Source: Flavobacteriales bacterium UBA1993 (lineage in GTDB: Bacteria; Bacteroidota; Bacteroidia; Flavobacteriales_G; Salibacteraceae). Taken from it: 55,183 nucleotides of DNA. Of this stretch, positions 25,782 through 35,490 are shown piece by piece (positions within the stretch are counted from its first letter, which is position 1; each line of letters begins with the position of its first letter). The position numbers and the translations under genes are program-made. The notes below the pieces were generated by a model. The model ran no database searches and was not told the origin of the DNA. It saw only the letters and a list, made by a program, of their open reading frames with translations. The stretch is from contig DDCZ01000064.1 in NCBI GenBank assembly GCA_002336485.1, positions 1 to 55,183 of the forward strand, in the 5' to 3' direction.

Positions 25782-26921
25782 CTATTTTAAAATTTCTCTT
25801 GAAATTACAAGCTTCTGAATTTCAGAGGTTCCTTCACCTATCGTACACAGTTTTGAATCACGATAAAACTTCTCAGCAGGGTACTCTTTTGTATATCCAT
25901 AACCGCCGTGAATTTGCACCGCCTCGTTCGAGGTACGCACTGCTACTTCTGATGCATAATACTTTGCAAATGCTGACTCCTTAGTCACGGCCTTACCGCG
26001 ATTTTTTAAATCAGCTGCTTGCATAATCAATAGTTCTGCTGCCTCTATCTCGGTTCCCATATCAGCCAGCTTGAAAGCAATCGCCTGAAATTGTGAGATT
26101 GGCTTCCCAAACTGCTCTCTTTCTTTAGAATACTTCAACGAGCAGTCTAAGGCCCCTTTTGCAATGCCCAAGGACAAAGCTGCAATCGAAATTCGCCCTC
26201 CATCTAACACTTTCATTGCCTGGATAAAACCTTCTCCTTCCTTTCCCAACAAACTTGATGCTGGGAGTCGACAATTGTCAAAAAACAGCGCGGCCGTTTC
26301 TGAGGCGCGCATACCAAGTTTATCCTCCTTTTTTCCTCCTGAGAATCCTGCTGTTCCTTTTTCCACAACAAACGCACTCATTCCATGGGAGTCTCCTTTA
26401 TCACCAGTACGGACAATCACAACTGCTACATCACCACTGATGGCATGGGTAATAAAGTTCTTCGATCCATTCAGAACCCATTCGTCTCCTTCGAGCACAG
26501 CGGTAGTATTCATTCCACCTGAGTCAGAACCCGTTCCGGTCTCTGTCAATCCCCAGGCTCCAATCCACTCGCCACTTGCAAGCTTTGGAAGGTATTTCTG
26601 CTTTTGCTCTTCCGTTCCAAATTGCAAAATATGGTTTGTGCAAAGTGAATTATGAGCTGCAACGCTCAATCCTATCGAACCACAAACTCTTGAGATCTCC
26701 GAAACAATGGTTGCATATTCAAAATATCCCAAACCGGCTCCTCCGTATTCTTCCGGAACAAATACTCCCATCATTCCAAGCTCGCCCATTTTACGGAAAA
26801 GATCCACCGGAAAATGCTGACTTTCATCCCACTCCATCATCTTGGGTCGTATTTCCTTCTCTGCAAAATCACGCACCATTTGGGTGATCATATCTTCATT
26901 TTCGAATCCTGAAAAATTCAT
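25782..26921 (-). CDS. Acyl-CoA dehydrogenase
   Basis: The 379-residue FAD enzyme has the usual three parts: N-terminal helical domain (1-120), middle beta domain with the substrate/FAD motif AWGLTETGTGSD (about 122-133), and C-terminal helical domain containing FGKPISQFQAIAFKLADM near 270-287 and the GGYGYTKEYPAEKFYRD motif near 341-357, where the catalytic glutamate of short/medium-chain members lies. It introduces the alpha,beta double bond in acyl-CoA breakdown and passes electrons to ETF. Chain-length preference cannot be read. It starts 5 bases after apt and is probably co-transcribed with it. Confidence 0.93.
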   Translation of the reverse strand: MNFSGFENEDMITQMVRDFAEKEIRPKMMEWDESQHFPVDLFRKMGELGMMGVFVPEEYGGAGLGYFEYATIVSEISRVCGSIGLSVAAHNSLCTNHILQFGTEEQKQKYLPKLASGEWIGAWGLTETGTGSDSGGMNTTAVLEGDEWVLNGSKNFITHAISGDVAVVIVRTGDKGDSHGMSAFVVEKGTAGFSGGKKEDKLGMRASETAALFFDNCRLPASSLLGKEGEGFIQAMKVLDGGRISIAALSLGIAKGALDCSLKYSKEREQFGKPISQFQAIAFKLADMGTEIEAAELLIMQAADLKNRGKAVTKESAFAKYYASEVAVRTSNEAVQIHGGYGYTKEYPAEKFYRDSKLCTIGEGTSEIQKLVISREILK

Positions 26922-26926
26922 GTGCT

Positions 26927-27457
26927 TTAATAATTTATTAGTGTAACGATTTTCTCAGAGAAAGGTTTTAACCGATCTTCTCCTTTCAGAAAATCTAATC
27001 CGACAACAAAGCTAAACCCCGATACGACGCCACCTACCTTTTGAATCAGTTTGGCCGCAGCCTCTGCTGTGCCCCCAGTAGCAAGTAGGTCATCGTGTAC
27101 TATAACTTTCTGTCCTTGAGAAATCTCGTCCTCATGCATTTCTATTATGGCAGAGCCGTACTCAAGCTCATATTCAAACTCGACCGTTTTATAAGGCAGC
27201 TTCCCCTTTTTTCGAATGATGGTAAATCCAGCTCCGAGCTCCTGAGCGACCAACATTCCAAATAAAAACCCTCGACTTTCAACTCCGGCCACCCTTTCGA
27301 TCCCCATATTTCGATAGGGATCGGCTGCAGCTTTCGCTACTTCTCTGCATAAATCGACATCTCTCAGAATCGGTGTAATATCCTTGAACATGATACCTGG
27401 CTTAGGAAAGTCAGGAATGGTGCGTATGGATCTAGCAAGTTTTTCTTTGAGGATCAT
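26927..27457 (-). CDS. apt: Adenine phosphoribosyltransferase
   Basis: The 176-residue salvage enzyme converts adenine and PRPP to AMP. The PRPP-binding loop VIVHDDLLATGGTA is at about 118-131, and the N-terminal IRTIPDFPKPGIMFKDITP segment is the family signature (about 11-29). Its ATG overlaps the stop of the HhH gene by 4 bases. Confidence 0.96.
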   Translation of the reverse strand: MILKEKLARSIRTIPDFPKPGIMFKDITPILRDVDLCREVAKAAADPYRNMGIERVAGVESRGFLFGMLVAQELGAGFTIIRKKGKLPYKTVEFEYELEYGSAIIEMHEDEISQGQKVIVHDDLLATGGTAEAAAKLIQKVGGVVSGFSFVVGLDFLKGEDRLKPFSEKIVTLINY

Positions 27458-28362
27458 TCAACAGTCAAGTAGGGTGCAATTTTAAGATAAACCGAATCAT
27501 TAATTACATCCGTCTCTTTAATCAGTGAGATATTCTCATATGGGCCGTGCTGATCTCTGTAGTTAACAATAATCTTTGCCTGCCGCCACGATAAATATGG
27601 ATGGTAAGCTAGGCGCCTCACATCACACGAATTCAGGTGAATTGGGACAATAAGCGCTGTGTCAAGCGTACTGTGTTCTATGAGGCTTTCGATTGCATCA
27701 TCCTTCATGTTATAGATTTCCAAAAGCTGCAGGTAATCTCTAAAACCGCCCAAATCCGCTCGAAGCTTTACGATTTCTCTGGCGTAATATGGGCCTATCC
27801 AGGGAACTTGGATCAATTCGAGACTTTCTGCTTGGTTCAATTCAATTTTCGGGATACTTGCCGCAACACTGTCTGGTGCGCTAATCATAAATTGATTAGC
27901 GCTCTCGGTTTGTTGTGCTTTAACCTCGAATTGAGCATAAGGCTCCGCCTTCTTTATCCATTCTGAATCAATTCCATAAATTTTTGAAAGATCGCTCATA
28001 GATCCAAATCGTCCTCCCTTCGTTCGATATTTCACAAGTCTTTCGGCAACATAGTCTTTCAGCCCAAGGCGAATCAACTCTTGTGCACTGACAACATTCG
28101 GATCAAACGATACCCAGCGTATCTCTGGTTTTGTATTTGAATCGGAATCATTGGTTGAAATCAAGTTTTTCTCGGTTTCAACAAAGTCATCAATTGTCTC
28201 AAGGTCCTGAAAGGTGAGTTTGGGAAGAGCTTGTGGCATGTTGCGCATCACCACATGAATAGAAATTAGGACAAAGAGCATAAAGACCAACGCAAACAAG
28301 CCCCGTCTTTCTCGATTGTTGAAGGTGAAGTATTCTCTTACAATTCTTTTCCAAGTGCGCAT
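27454..28362 (-). CDS. Membrane-anchored helix-hairpin-helix (ComEA-like) protein
   Basis: The 302-residue protein begins with a short basic cytoplasmic tail, then one membrane helix (about 21-40). The outer part contains three ComEA-like helix-hairpin-helix units: LGLKDYVAERLVKYRTKGGRF, VPWIGPYYAREIVKLRADLGGF and a third with YLSWRQAKIIVNYRDQHGPY (each quoted only to its core). HhH units bind DNA backbone without sequence preference, so a role in DNA binding at the cell surface or in the periplasm, as for ComEA in uptake, is possible; no com genes are adjacent. Function is inferred from the fold only. Confidence 0.8.
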   Translation of the reverse strand: MRTWKRIVREYFTFNNRERRGLFALVFMLFVLISIHVVMRNMPQALPKLTFQDLETIDDFVETEKNLISTNDSDSNTKPEIRWVSFDPNVVSAQELIRLGLKDYVAERLVKYRTKGGRFGSMSDLSKIYGIDSEWIKKAEPYAQFEVKAQQTESANQFMISAPDSVAASIPKIELNQAESLELIQVPWIGPYYAREIVKLRADLGGFRDYLQLLEIYNMKDDAIESLIEHSTLDTALIVPIHLNSCDVRRLAYHPYLSWRQAKIIVNYRDQHGPYENISLIKETDVINDSVYLKIAPYLTVE

Positions 28363-28499
28363 TGAATGGGCGAATATTATTCAATATACCAATTCAGCTC
28401 AGTTCAAAACAGGATAAGGGGAAATTACAACTGCAAAAATAAGAGGGTCGTTATTGAAGGTCGCCAATCGCTTACCCGGTTTTCGGACAAATTTCTAGT

Positions 28500-30116
28500 T
28501 TACTTTTTAGCCTTAATTGCCTTCAAATATTTGGACAGTTCATCGCGCACGTTTGGAGCGAGAATAATGAGACCAATCATATTTGGAACCATCATGGCAA
28601 AGATCATAGCATCGGAAAAACCTATGACAGAACCAAGACTCGCCGCTGCACCAATGATTACAAAAAGGCAAAAAAGCAACTTGTATGTGTATTCCATTTT
28701 CTTGGAACGTCCAAATAAATAGGCCCAACCTTGAAACCCGTAATACGACCAGGAAATCATGGTGCTAAAGGCAAAAAGAATTACCGCTATAGTTAACACA
28801 TATGGAAACCAAGAAATAACCGATTCAAATGCCCCAGAAGTTAAGAGTATTGCTTGTGCATCGTTTAAACCAGCGTTTTCTGGAGTCACATTTCCTGTAA
28901 TAATCAAAACCAAGGCGGTCATTGTACAAACAACGACGGTGTCGATGAATGGCTCTAATAGCGCAACCATTCCTTCCGATGCTGGGTACTTTGTTTTCAC
29001 TGCTGAATGTGCTATGGATGCACTACCAACTCCCGCTTCATTTGAAAATGCTGCTCGCCTAAATCCCTGAACCAAGACTCCGACAGCACCACCTGCGACC
29101 CCGATCGGGCTAAATGCTCCGTTAATAATTTGCATGAATGCATCGCCAATCATATCGAACTTTGCTATTAATATGAACAAGGATGCGCCTACATAGATCA
29201 CAACCATGAACGGGACAATCTTGTCCGTCACTTTCGCGATTTTCTTAATCCCGCCGATAATAACTATACCAACAAAAACGGCCATTACAATCCCAAACAA
29301 CCAGCCTTTATCATGTAAAATTGACGCTTCGCCCCCAGTTATGCTTTCAACCAATTGGAAGGCTTGATTTACTTGGAACATGTTACCACCTCCAAAGGAT
29401 CCACCGACTACAAAGATCGCGAACAAAACGGCCAACACCTTACCTAAACCACCAGCGCCCTTCGAGGCTAGACCTTTTGTAAGATAATACATTGGACCAC
29501 CGTAAACGGTTCCATCTGGTGCAATATCTCGATACTTAACACCGAGGGTACACTCCACAAACTTGGAAGCCATACCTAAAAGCCCGGCCACAATCATCCA
29601 AAAGGTTGCGCCTGCTCCACCAATGGAAACGGCAACCGCTACACCCGCAATGTTTCCAAGACCTACCGTTGCAGAAAGCGCGGCGGTTAATGCTTGAAAG
29701 TGCGACACTTCTCCTTCGTGGCCTTCAATTCGAATTGTATCGGGGTTGTCACCGTCATCTGTAAAAACTTGATCCGACACTTCCACTTTGTGATCAATTC
29801 GATCTTCTAAATCATCATATTTCCCTCTGACAATATTGATTGAAGTCATCAATCCAGAAAAGTTGATGAACTTAAAATAGAACGTGAAATAGGACGCGCC
29901 GAGAATTAGAGGGAACAAGACCCAATAAATGCTGACTTCCTCTGAGAATGGAATTTTGTAAAAAACGAAATTGACAAACCATCCCGTTGCGTCACCAAAG
30001 ACCTTATCAATCCTTTCATCCAAACCCATTGCGCTGGATTCTTGAGCTAAAAGTGGTAACGAGGCTAATTGGGTAAGAACAAGAGAGAATAATAGACGTA
30101 AATTTTTCATCATCAT
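28500..30116 (-). CDS. Alanine/glycine:cation symporter (AGCS family)
   Basis: The 538-residue polytopic protein starts with a possible signal/first helix, then about ten further helices. AGCS signatures are readable: GNIAGVAVAVSIGGAGATFWM (cut to 20 residues or fewer here: GNIAGVAVAVSIGGAGATF), GGPMYYLTKGL and GFRRAAFSNEAGVGSASIAH (near 340-360). It imports alanine or glycine with Na+ or H+. It has its own promoter match directly upstream. Confidence 0.93.
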   Translation of the reverse strand: MMMKNLRLLFSLVLTQLASLPLLAQESSAMGLDERIDKVFGDATGWFVNFVFYKIPFSEEVSIYWVLFPLILGASYFTFYFKFINFSGLMTSINIVRGKYDDLEDRIDHKVEVSDQVFTDDGDNPDTIRIEGHEGEVSHFQALTAALSATVGLGNIAGVAVAVSIGGAGATFWMIVAGLLGMASKFVECTLGVKYRDIAPDGTVYGGPMYYLTKGLASKGAGGLGKVLAVLFAIFVVGGSFGGGNMFQVNQAFQLVESITGGEASILHDKGWLFGIVMAVFVGIVIIGGIKKIAKVTDKIVPFMVVIYVGASLFILIAKFDMIGDAFMQIINGAFSPIGVAGGAVGVLVQGFRRAAFSNEAGVGSASIAHSAVKTKYPASEGMVALLEPFIDTVVVCTMTALVLIITGNVTPENAGLNDAQAILLTSGAFESVISWFPYVLTIAVILFAFSTMISWSYYGFQGWAYLFGRSKKMEYTYKLLFCLFVIIGAAASLGSVIGFSDAMIFAMMVPNMIGLIILAPNVRDELSKYLKAIKAKK

Positions 30117-30129
30117 TTTTGCGTTGAGT

Positions 30130-30157
30130 CAAATATATAGGAATATGGACAGGTCAA
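30130..30157 (-). promoter_or_regulatory. Promoter of the AGCS symporter gene
   Basis: Minus strand TTG, 17-base spacer and TATATTTG match the Bacteroidota consensus. It overlaps the stop of the SDR gene and lies 14-41 bases before the symporter ATG, so the symporter can be expressed independently. Confidence 0.6.
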
Positions 30158-31056
30158 TTAAGGATTTCATCTCGTAAAGATTTGAGCCCCTCGTGTACGT
30201 TTTTCGGAGAGAAGTTCAGATCGTCACATGCCTTTCTAATTCGCAATGAAGTATCTATAGGACGGCGAACATCCTCGGGCATTTCGGGTGTTTTAACACC
30301 ACGAAGTAGAGACCCATCCAAGTTAAATATCTTGGCAACTTCGCTCGCAAATTCGAACACACTGACCTCTTGAGGACCGGCCAAATGATATATCCCGGTT
30401 AGCTTTGATTTCGCCAATTCCAACGTCATTTTAGCCAAATCGAGAGCATATATCGGTGATCTTCTTTGATCCTCTGTAATGTCAATAGAATTGCCACGTT
30501 CCAATTGTCCAATAAGCCATATTGGAAAGTTCAACCTTGCTAGATCATGATTGACTCCATAAACAAGGGAAGTGCGCACAATTGCAAAATCTTTCAGTGC
30601 ATTTAGAACTAAGGTCTCGGCTTGGAGCTTAGACTTAGCATATATACTCATAGGCATTGCCGCGTCCAATTCCGAATAAGATCCTGCGACACCATTAAAA
30701 ACAAAGTCGGTTGAAAATAAAATAAGACGAGCGTCATTATTCGAGCACCATTTAATAAGCTCATCGACCGCCTCCACATTTACCCTGTGGGTTTCGAGTT
30801 GATTTTTCGCGGCGTATTCTATGGCTGAGACACCCGCGGTATGTATTATAATCGCGGGGTTAACCTGATCAAGCAGGTTGGTTAAAGCGCGGGCATCAGC
30901 TATGTCAAGTGAATAAAACTGGTCGTTTGGATAAAATCGATTCATTCGACGCGAGGTATAGACTACCTCAAATTCATCCATATCCATTTTTGAAAATTGG
31001 CTTGCAACCAGTCCATTTGCTCCTGTAATGAGCAACCTCCGCTTACCATCATTCAT
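30154..31056 (-). CDS. Extended SDR, dTDP-4-dehydrorhamnose reductase-like
   Basis: The 300-residue protein has the NAD(P)-binding motif ITGANGLVASQF near residues 9-20 and the catalytic YAKSK (about 136-140) of extended short-chain dehydrogenases. STDFVFNG and the proline-rich RRPIDTSL near the C-terminus are typical of the RmlD/dTDP-4-dehydrorhamnose reductase branch. No other deoxysugar genes are near, so the substrate is uncertain. The start overlaps the end of the potassium-channel gene by 8 bases. Confidence 0.8.
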   Translation of the reverse strand: MNDGKRRLLITGANGLVASQFSKMDMDEFEVVYTSRRMNRFYPNDQFYSLDIADARALTNLLDQVNPAIIIHTAGVSAIEYAAKNQLETHRVNVEAVDELIKWCSNNDARLILFSTDFVFNGVAGSYSELDAAMPMSIYAKSKLQAETLVLNALKDFAIVRTSLVYGVNHDLARLNFPIWLIGQLERGNSIDITEDQRRSPIYALDLAKMTLELAKSKLTGIYHLAGPQEVSVFEFASEVAKIFNLDGSLLRGVKTPEMPEDVRRPIDTSLRIRKACDDLNFSPKNVHEGLKSLRDEILN

Positions 31057-32080
31057 CGATATGCAAAGCCGACTTTAGTTTCTTGATTTGATCTGGATTT
31101 CCAAGCACAAAGAGCTTTGATTTTGGAACCAGCTCAGTTTCTGGTGAGGGATTTACAATGATTTCATTATTCGGTGTTTTAAACCCAATAATGCGCGCTC
31201 CGGTCCTGTAGCGCTTCTCAATTTCCATAATGCTCTTATGTTCAAAATCTGAAGGAAGGTTTTTAAACCGAACCTCAACAAGGGTAGAATCATCCATCCC
31301 CATGAGTGAAATGTGATCGAGAAACTCCATTAAATCAGGTGTTAACACGAGTGTGGCCATGTGGGAGCCACCAACCTGATCGGGTAAGATTACGTTGTTT
31401 GCACCGGCAATTTTAAGCTTCGGCTCACTTCGATCATCGCTTGCTCGAGAGATAATATTAAGATCTCGATTTAACTCTCGGGAACTGAGAACAACGAATA
31501 AGTTGTCCGCATCTTTTGGTAAGGCTGTAATAATTGCCTTTGCTCGGTCGACGCCGGCACGCAGCAACACTGTATCGTCCGTGGCATCCCCAGGAATAAT
31601 TAAGATTTCATCATCCATGTCGGTGATTGATGACACTAAATCAGCATCGTGTTCGATTACGACAAACTTCTGATTGTGAGCCTTCAGAGATTTGATCGCT
31701 TGTTTTCCATTCCTGCCGTATCCGCATACGATGACATGGTTATTCAGACTGTCTAGCTCATTCATAATCTTGTAGTTTTTAAAATACACACGGTACTTAC
31801 CCGAAATAATGTAGCGCGTTACGTTTGAAAAGGTATAGGCAAATGTTCCGAAAGTGGTGATAATCAAAAGCGAAGTGAAAACTTTTCCAGCGTCTGAAAG
31901 TGGTTGAACTTCTCCAAAACCAACGGTCGAAACCGTTATCACGGTCATGTAAAAAGCATTGACGATGTCGTACCCTTCGATCCAAACGAATCCAGCTGTT
32001 CCACCTAGAAACACCACTATTAAAAATAGCAGAGCATAGTAGATCTCTTTGAAATATTTAAACTGAGGTAGAGTGTTCAC
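31049..32080 (-). CDS. Two-helix potassium channel with RCK (TrkA-N/TrkA-C) domains
   Basis: The 343-residue protein has two membrane helices (about 12-34 and 66-88) with a pore loop containing the K+ selectivity filter TVGFGE (52-57). A cytoplasmic RCK domain with the nucleotide motif GYGRNG (120-125) follows, then a TrkA-C domain near 260-340 ending in FVLGNPDQIKKL. The layout is that of MthK/Kch-like ligand-gated channels. Ligand and direction are not readable. Confidence 0.93.
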   Translation of the reverse strand: MNTLPQFKYFKEIYYALLFLIVVFLGGTAGFVWIEGYDIVNAFYMTVITVSTVGFGEVQPLSDAGKVFTSLLIITTFGTFAYTFSNVTRYIISGKYRVYFKNYKIMNELDSLNNHVIVCGYGRNGKQAIKSLKAHNQKFVVIEHDADLVSSITDMDDEILIIPGDATDDTVLLRAGVDRAKAIITALPKDADNLFVVLSSRELNRDLNIISRASDDRSEPKLKIAGANNVILPDQVGGSHMATLVLTPDLMEFLDHISLMGMDDSTLVEVRFKNLPSDFEHKSIMEIEKRYRTGARIIGFKTPNNEIIVNPSPETELVPKSKLFVLGNPDQIKKLKSALHIDE

Positions 32081-32096
32081 GTCCTATTTCGAAGGG

Positions 32097-32318
32097 TCAA
32101 ATATCCCAAATAGTTGGGCGCTTGGACTTAAAGAAATCCTTTTGTTCTAACCAAAATAACAGAGCAAAATAAATGATGATGGGTGAACCAAAAGTGAAAA
32201 AGGATACATAGATAAAGTAGACTCGAATGCGCGAGGACTTGATGCCCCACTTCTCGCCCAGCCAGTCGCAAACACCAAAGGCGTTTCGTTCTAAGAAGGA
32301 CTGAAATTTATCGATCAT
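32097..32318 (-). CDS. PspC-domain membrane protein
   Basis: The 73-residue protein is a single PspC domain: the short segment FGVCDWLGEKWGIKSSRIRVY, cut here to FGVCDWLGEKWGIKSSRIR, then one membrane helix (about 36-55). It overlaps the end of the DUF2851 gene by 4 bases. PspC proteins take part in envelope-stress responses in proteobacteria; here the role is unknown. Confidence 0.85.
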   Translation of the reverse strand: MIDKFQSFLERNAFGVCDWLGEKWGIKSSRIRVYFIYVSFFTFGSPIIIYFALLFWLEQKDFFKSKRPTIWDI

Positions 32319-33586
32319 GGATGATTAAGTATCTGTTTACCTACGTTGCAAAGTACGCAATTTTTATGATCGCAATAGCCCGTAGATAGCTCAATTAATC
32401 CCTGAGATTCGCTTGCGTTCGATGGTTTGACGTTCAAGTGATTCCACCTACGAGTTATCGCGTTGCTCTCTGGTGGCGTATTATTCAACAACTCAACCGC
32501 CTTTTCCTTGAAGGTCTCATCCCCTACCTGAATTGCATAGAAAAACAAATATGGCACCACCACATTAATCCTCAGTATTTGCTCTAAACCTAGGCTCAGT
32601 TTCACCGGATGTGGGCGTTCATTTTCAACTCCAAAATTGAAATGGGTATTCCAGTAATCCGATGCTTGCGCCTCGAACGCGCCATCATTAAGACTACCCT
32701 CTCCAAGCACCAATGCCTGAATCGACGCCAATTTTTGAAATAACGAGGCCATTAGCGCAAGCCTTCGCGATGGAAAGTTTGGAGGCCTTAATCCTCCAAA
32801 TTTCCACACCACATTTATCTCAACAAGTCCGTATTTTATCTTAAGAAAAGCGAATTCCTTGACCAGTCGATCTTCGTATTCATCGCGTGGCTCACTGATC
32901 TTTAGCAGTCCTGCTACACCAAATAATAGGGCCTCCAATTGAAATAGATTATCCGCGTGTTTGGCTAGCGTATTGAAGGGTATGGCTCTAGATAATTGTT
33001 GAAATGCAAGCTTGTTTCTTCCCTGTCCAATATATCCGGCAAGCTGGATGTAGAAGGTTTCCATCCAATCGCCCCTGGTATACTTATGAATCAACTCTAT
33101 ATCGACTGTCTTTCTTTCGAGCCTAGAAATGGCCAGCCTTTCAAGCCATGCTTTAAAGCTAATTGCCGACACACTTCTAAATGAATGCTCACATGGTATA
33201 CTAGATTTACTGGCTTTCAGTTGCTCGTATTTACTGATAATCGAGCTCGAAATTCGCCCATCGAGTTCTATTGTTGGAATTTGTTCGCCGCGTTGATTCA
33301 ACACCTCCTGATCGTGCTTGTAGACTACATGTAAGACTACATTATTGTAGGCAGGGTCGAATTGGTGTTTGTGGTTGTTCCATTCAGAGCTTCTTGTGTG
33401 TATTTCCACACTACCAGCCCACAGTGTATCCGCTATCCGAACTTTACCTTCGCTGAAATCTGGACCAGCAATCTTGTTTAAGTACCCAACATGAGAAATT
33501 GAGACGTTGAGTCCATCAACGGTTTTGAGGTTCGATCTATTAAATAATCCATTGGCCCATATGAATTGTAACAGATCTTCTTGCAT
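32315..33586 (-). CDS. DUF2851 family protein
   Basis: The 423-residue cytoplasmic protein matches DUF2851, known mainly from Bacteroidota: QFIWANGLFNRSNLKTVDG at the N-terminus, GPDFSEGKVRI near 40-50, and W..GSVEIHTRSSEWNNHKH near 55-72. A C-terminal cysteine group, CDHKNCVLCNVGK (about residues 405-417), could bind metal. Function is unknown. It follows pyrF by 3 bases. Confidence 0.85.
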   Translation of the reverse strand: MQEDLLQFIWANGLFNRSNLKTVDGLNVSISHVGYLNKIAGPDFSEGKVRIADTLWAGSVEIHTRSSEWNNHKHQFDPAYNNVVLHVVYKHDQEVLNQRGEQIPTIELDGRISSSIISKYEQLKASKSSIPCEHSFRSVSAISFKAWLERLAISRLERKTVDIELIHKYTRGDWMETFYIQLAGYIGQGRNKLAFQQLSRAIPFNTLAKHADNLFQLEALLFGVAGLLKISEPRDEYEDRLVKEFAFLKIKYGLVEINVVWKFGGLRPPNFPSRRLALMASLFQKLASIQALVLGEGSLNDGAFEAQASDYWNTHFNFGVENERPHPVKLSLGLEQILRINVVVPYLFFYAIQVGDETFKEKAVELLNNTPPESNAITRRWNHLNVKPSNASESQGLIELSTGYCDHKNCVLCNVGKQILNHP

Positions 33587-33589
33587 GAT

Positions 33590-34396
33590 CTACCCAATCA
33601 TTTGACTCATTTGGATTTGGAGTTCGCTTGCTTTCATAGCCGAAGCTTTAGCAAAATCCTCACCGCTGCTCGCGAAAATTATCTGACGAGACGAATTGAC
33701 CAATAGCCCTATGTCTCCGTTCATTAGCATCTTCAATTCTTCGAGGGTACCTCCTTGTGCTCCGACTCCAGGAACCAAGAAAAAATGATCCGGAAACTCG
33801 GATCTAATTGGACTAAAATACTCCGCCTTTGTTGCTCCAATCACGAACATGATATTTTCACTGTTTCCAAGTTTGGCAATCCGTGTCATTGTTTCTTGAA
33901 AAACAAAACGACCATTTTCTAATCGCTGCAGTTCGACGTCCTCTGCCCCTTTGTTGGACGTGAGACCCAAGACGATGGACCATTTATTATCGAATGCCAA
34001 GAATGGTGTAACGGAGTCCGCACCCATGTATGGGGATATTGTAATCGCGTCGCAATCAAGTTGCTCGAAAAATGCTTTCGCATACTGTGCAGCCGTGTTT
34101 CCTATGTCTCCACGCTTTGCATCTGCAATGATTAGGGCTTCCCCTTTCGGAATCTTTTCAATGGTTCTAGCCAACGCATGCCAACCATCCTCGCCCAAGG
34201 CCTCATAGAAGGCAATATTAAGCTTGTAGGCGACTGCATATGGCAAGGTGGATTTAATAATTGCCTCATTAAAGGCAAGGACACCTTCCGCAGTTTTTGG
34301 CAAATGACCGGGCATCTTTGCCGGATCAGAATCTAAACCGACGCACAAAAACGATTGTTTGCGTCGAATTAATTGAACTATTTCAGCTTTATTCAT
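33590..34396 (-). CDS. pyrF: Orotidine 5'-phosphate decarboxylase, long (group 2) form
   Basis: The 268-residue enzyme makes UMP from OMP. The catalytic DAKRGD motif is at 92-97, the N-terminal LCVGLDSDPAKMP is at 17-29 and the phosphate-binding PGVGAQGG lies near 205-212. Length and motif spacing fit the longer group-2 enzymes. It starts 2 bases after prfA. Confidence 0.95.
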   Translation of the reverse strand: MNKAEIVQLIRRKQSFLCVGLDSDPAKMPGHLPKTAEGVLAFNEAIIKSTLPYAVAYKLNIAFYEALGEDGWHALARTIEKIPKGEALIIADAKRGDIGNTAAQYAKAFFEQLDCDAITISPYMGADSVTPFLAFDNKWSIVLGLTSNKGAEDVELQRLENGRFVFQETMTRIAKLGNSENIMFVIGATKAEYFSPIRSEFPDHFFLVPGVGAQGGTLEELKMLMNGDIGLLVNSSRQIIFASSGEDFAKASAMKASELQIQMSQMIG

Positions 34397-34398
34397 TT

Positions 34399-35490
34399 CT
34401 AGTTGGACATTATATCCTCTCCGGCTTTAAGCTTTTCGGCATTTTCTGCCATCACAAGCTCGTCAATTATCTTTTGAATGTCTCCATTCATAATCGCATC
34501 TAAATTATATAAAGTGAGGCCAATCCTGTGATCTGTGACACGGCCCTGTGGGAAATTATAGGTTCGAATCTTTGCTGAACGGTCGCCGGTAGAAACCATT
34601 GTTTTCCGTTTTGAAGCGGTCTCATCCAAGCGTTTATTTGCTTCCAGCTCATACAGCCGAGTGCGCAACATATCCATGGCAATTTCCTTATTGCGCAATT
34701 GCGATCGTTCGGTTTGACATTGAATATAAATACCCGAAGGCTTATGCGTTAACTGGACCTTTGTCTCCACCTTATTGACATTTTGCCCACCCGCACCACT
34801 GGATCTGGCAGTTTGTATCTCAATATCAGCTGGATTGATAACAACATCTACTTCTTCCGCCTCAGGCAGCACTGCAACGCTCGCCGCAGAAGTATGCACC
34901 CGTCCCTGAGACTCCGTTTCTGGAACACGTTGAACGCGGTGAACACCTGCTTCGTACTTCAATATTCCATATGCATCAGCACCGATAACCTTCAGAATGA
35001 CTTCCTTGTATCCACCAGCAGTGCCTTCTGTTACATCCATTACTTCGATCTTCCACTTTTGACCTTCGATATATCGAGAATACATTCGATACAGGTCTCC
35101 GGCAAAGAGACTCGCCTCATCGCCTCCTGCTCCCGCCCTAATTTCCAATACCGCATTGCGGTCATCATCTGGGTCTTTTGGCACCAACAACCACTTGATT
35201 TTTTCTTCCATCTCTGGCACCTGAATCTCCAACTCTGTCAGTTCTTCCTTGGCCATTTCTCGCATTTCTTCATCCTTTTCGGTTTGAAGCATTGCTTTCG
35301 TACTCTCCAGGTTTCCAATCAGATCTCTATACTCGAGATAGACTTTAACAATCTCTCCTAGATCACTGTATTCCTTATTCAGTTTCACGAATCGCTTCAT
35401 GTCACTGATAACCTCAGGGTCGCTGAGCTTCAACTCTACTTGTTGCCAGCGCTCTTTGATGTATTCGAGTTTCGTTAATAGACTACTCAT
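34399..35490 (-). CDS. prfA: Peptide chain release factor 1
   Basis: The 363-residue protein has the GGQ motif at 234-236 (SGAGGQNVNK), which triggers peptide release, and a PET tripeptide at 190-192 in the PxT position used by RF1 to read UAA and UAG (RVPETESQGRVHTS). Its start overlaps the last base of the purM stop, so translation is probably coupled. Confidence 0.97.
   Translation of the reverse strand: MSSLLTKLEYIKERWQQVELKLSDPEVISDMKRFVKLNKEYSDLGEIVKVYLEYRDLIGNLESTKAMLQTEKDEEMREMAKEELTELEIQVPEMEEKIKWLLVPKDPDDDRNAVLEIRAGAGGDEASLFAGDLYRMYSRYIEGQKWKIEVMDVTEGTAGGYKEVILKVIGADAYGILKYEAGVHRVQRVPETESQGRVHTSAASVAVLPEAEEVDVVINPADIEIQTARSSGAGGQNVNKVETKVQLTHKPSGIYIQCQTERSQLRNKEIAMDMLRTRLYELEANKRLDETASKRKTMVSTGDRSAKIRTYNFPQGRVTDHRIGLTLYNLDAIMNGDIQKIIDELVMAENAEKLKAGEDIMSN

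Noticed and set aside
34783..35361. 192-codon open frame on the plus strand inside prfA
   Set aside because: It is antisense to a certain prfA and has no family features.
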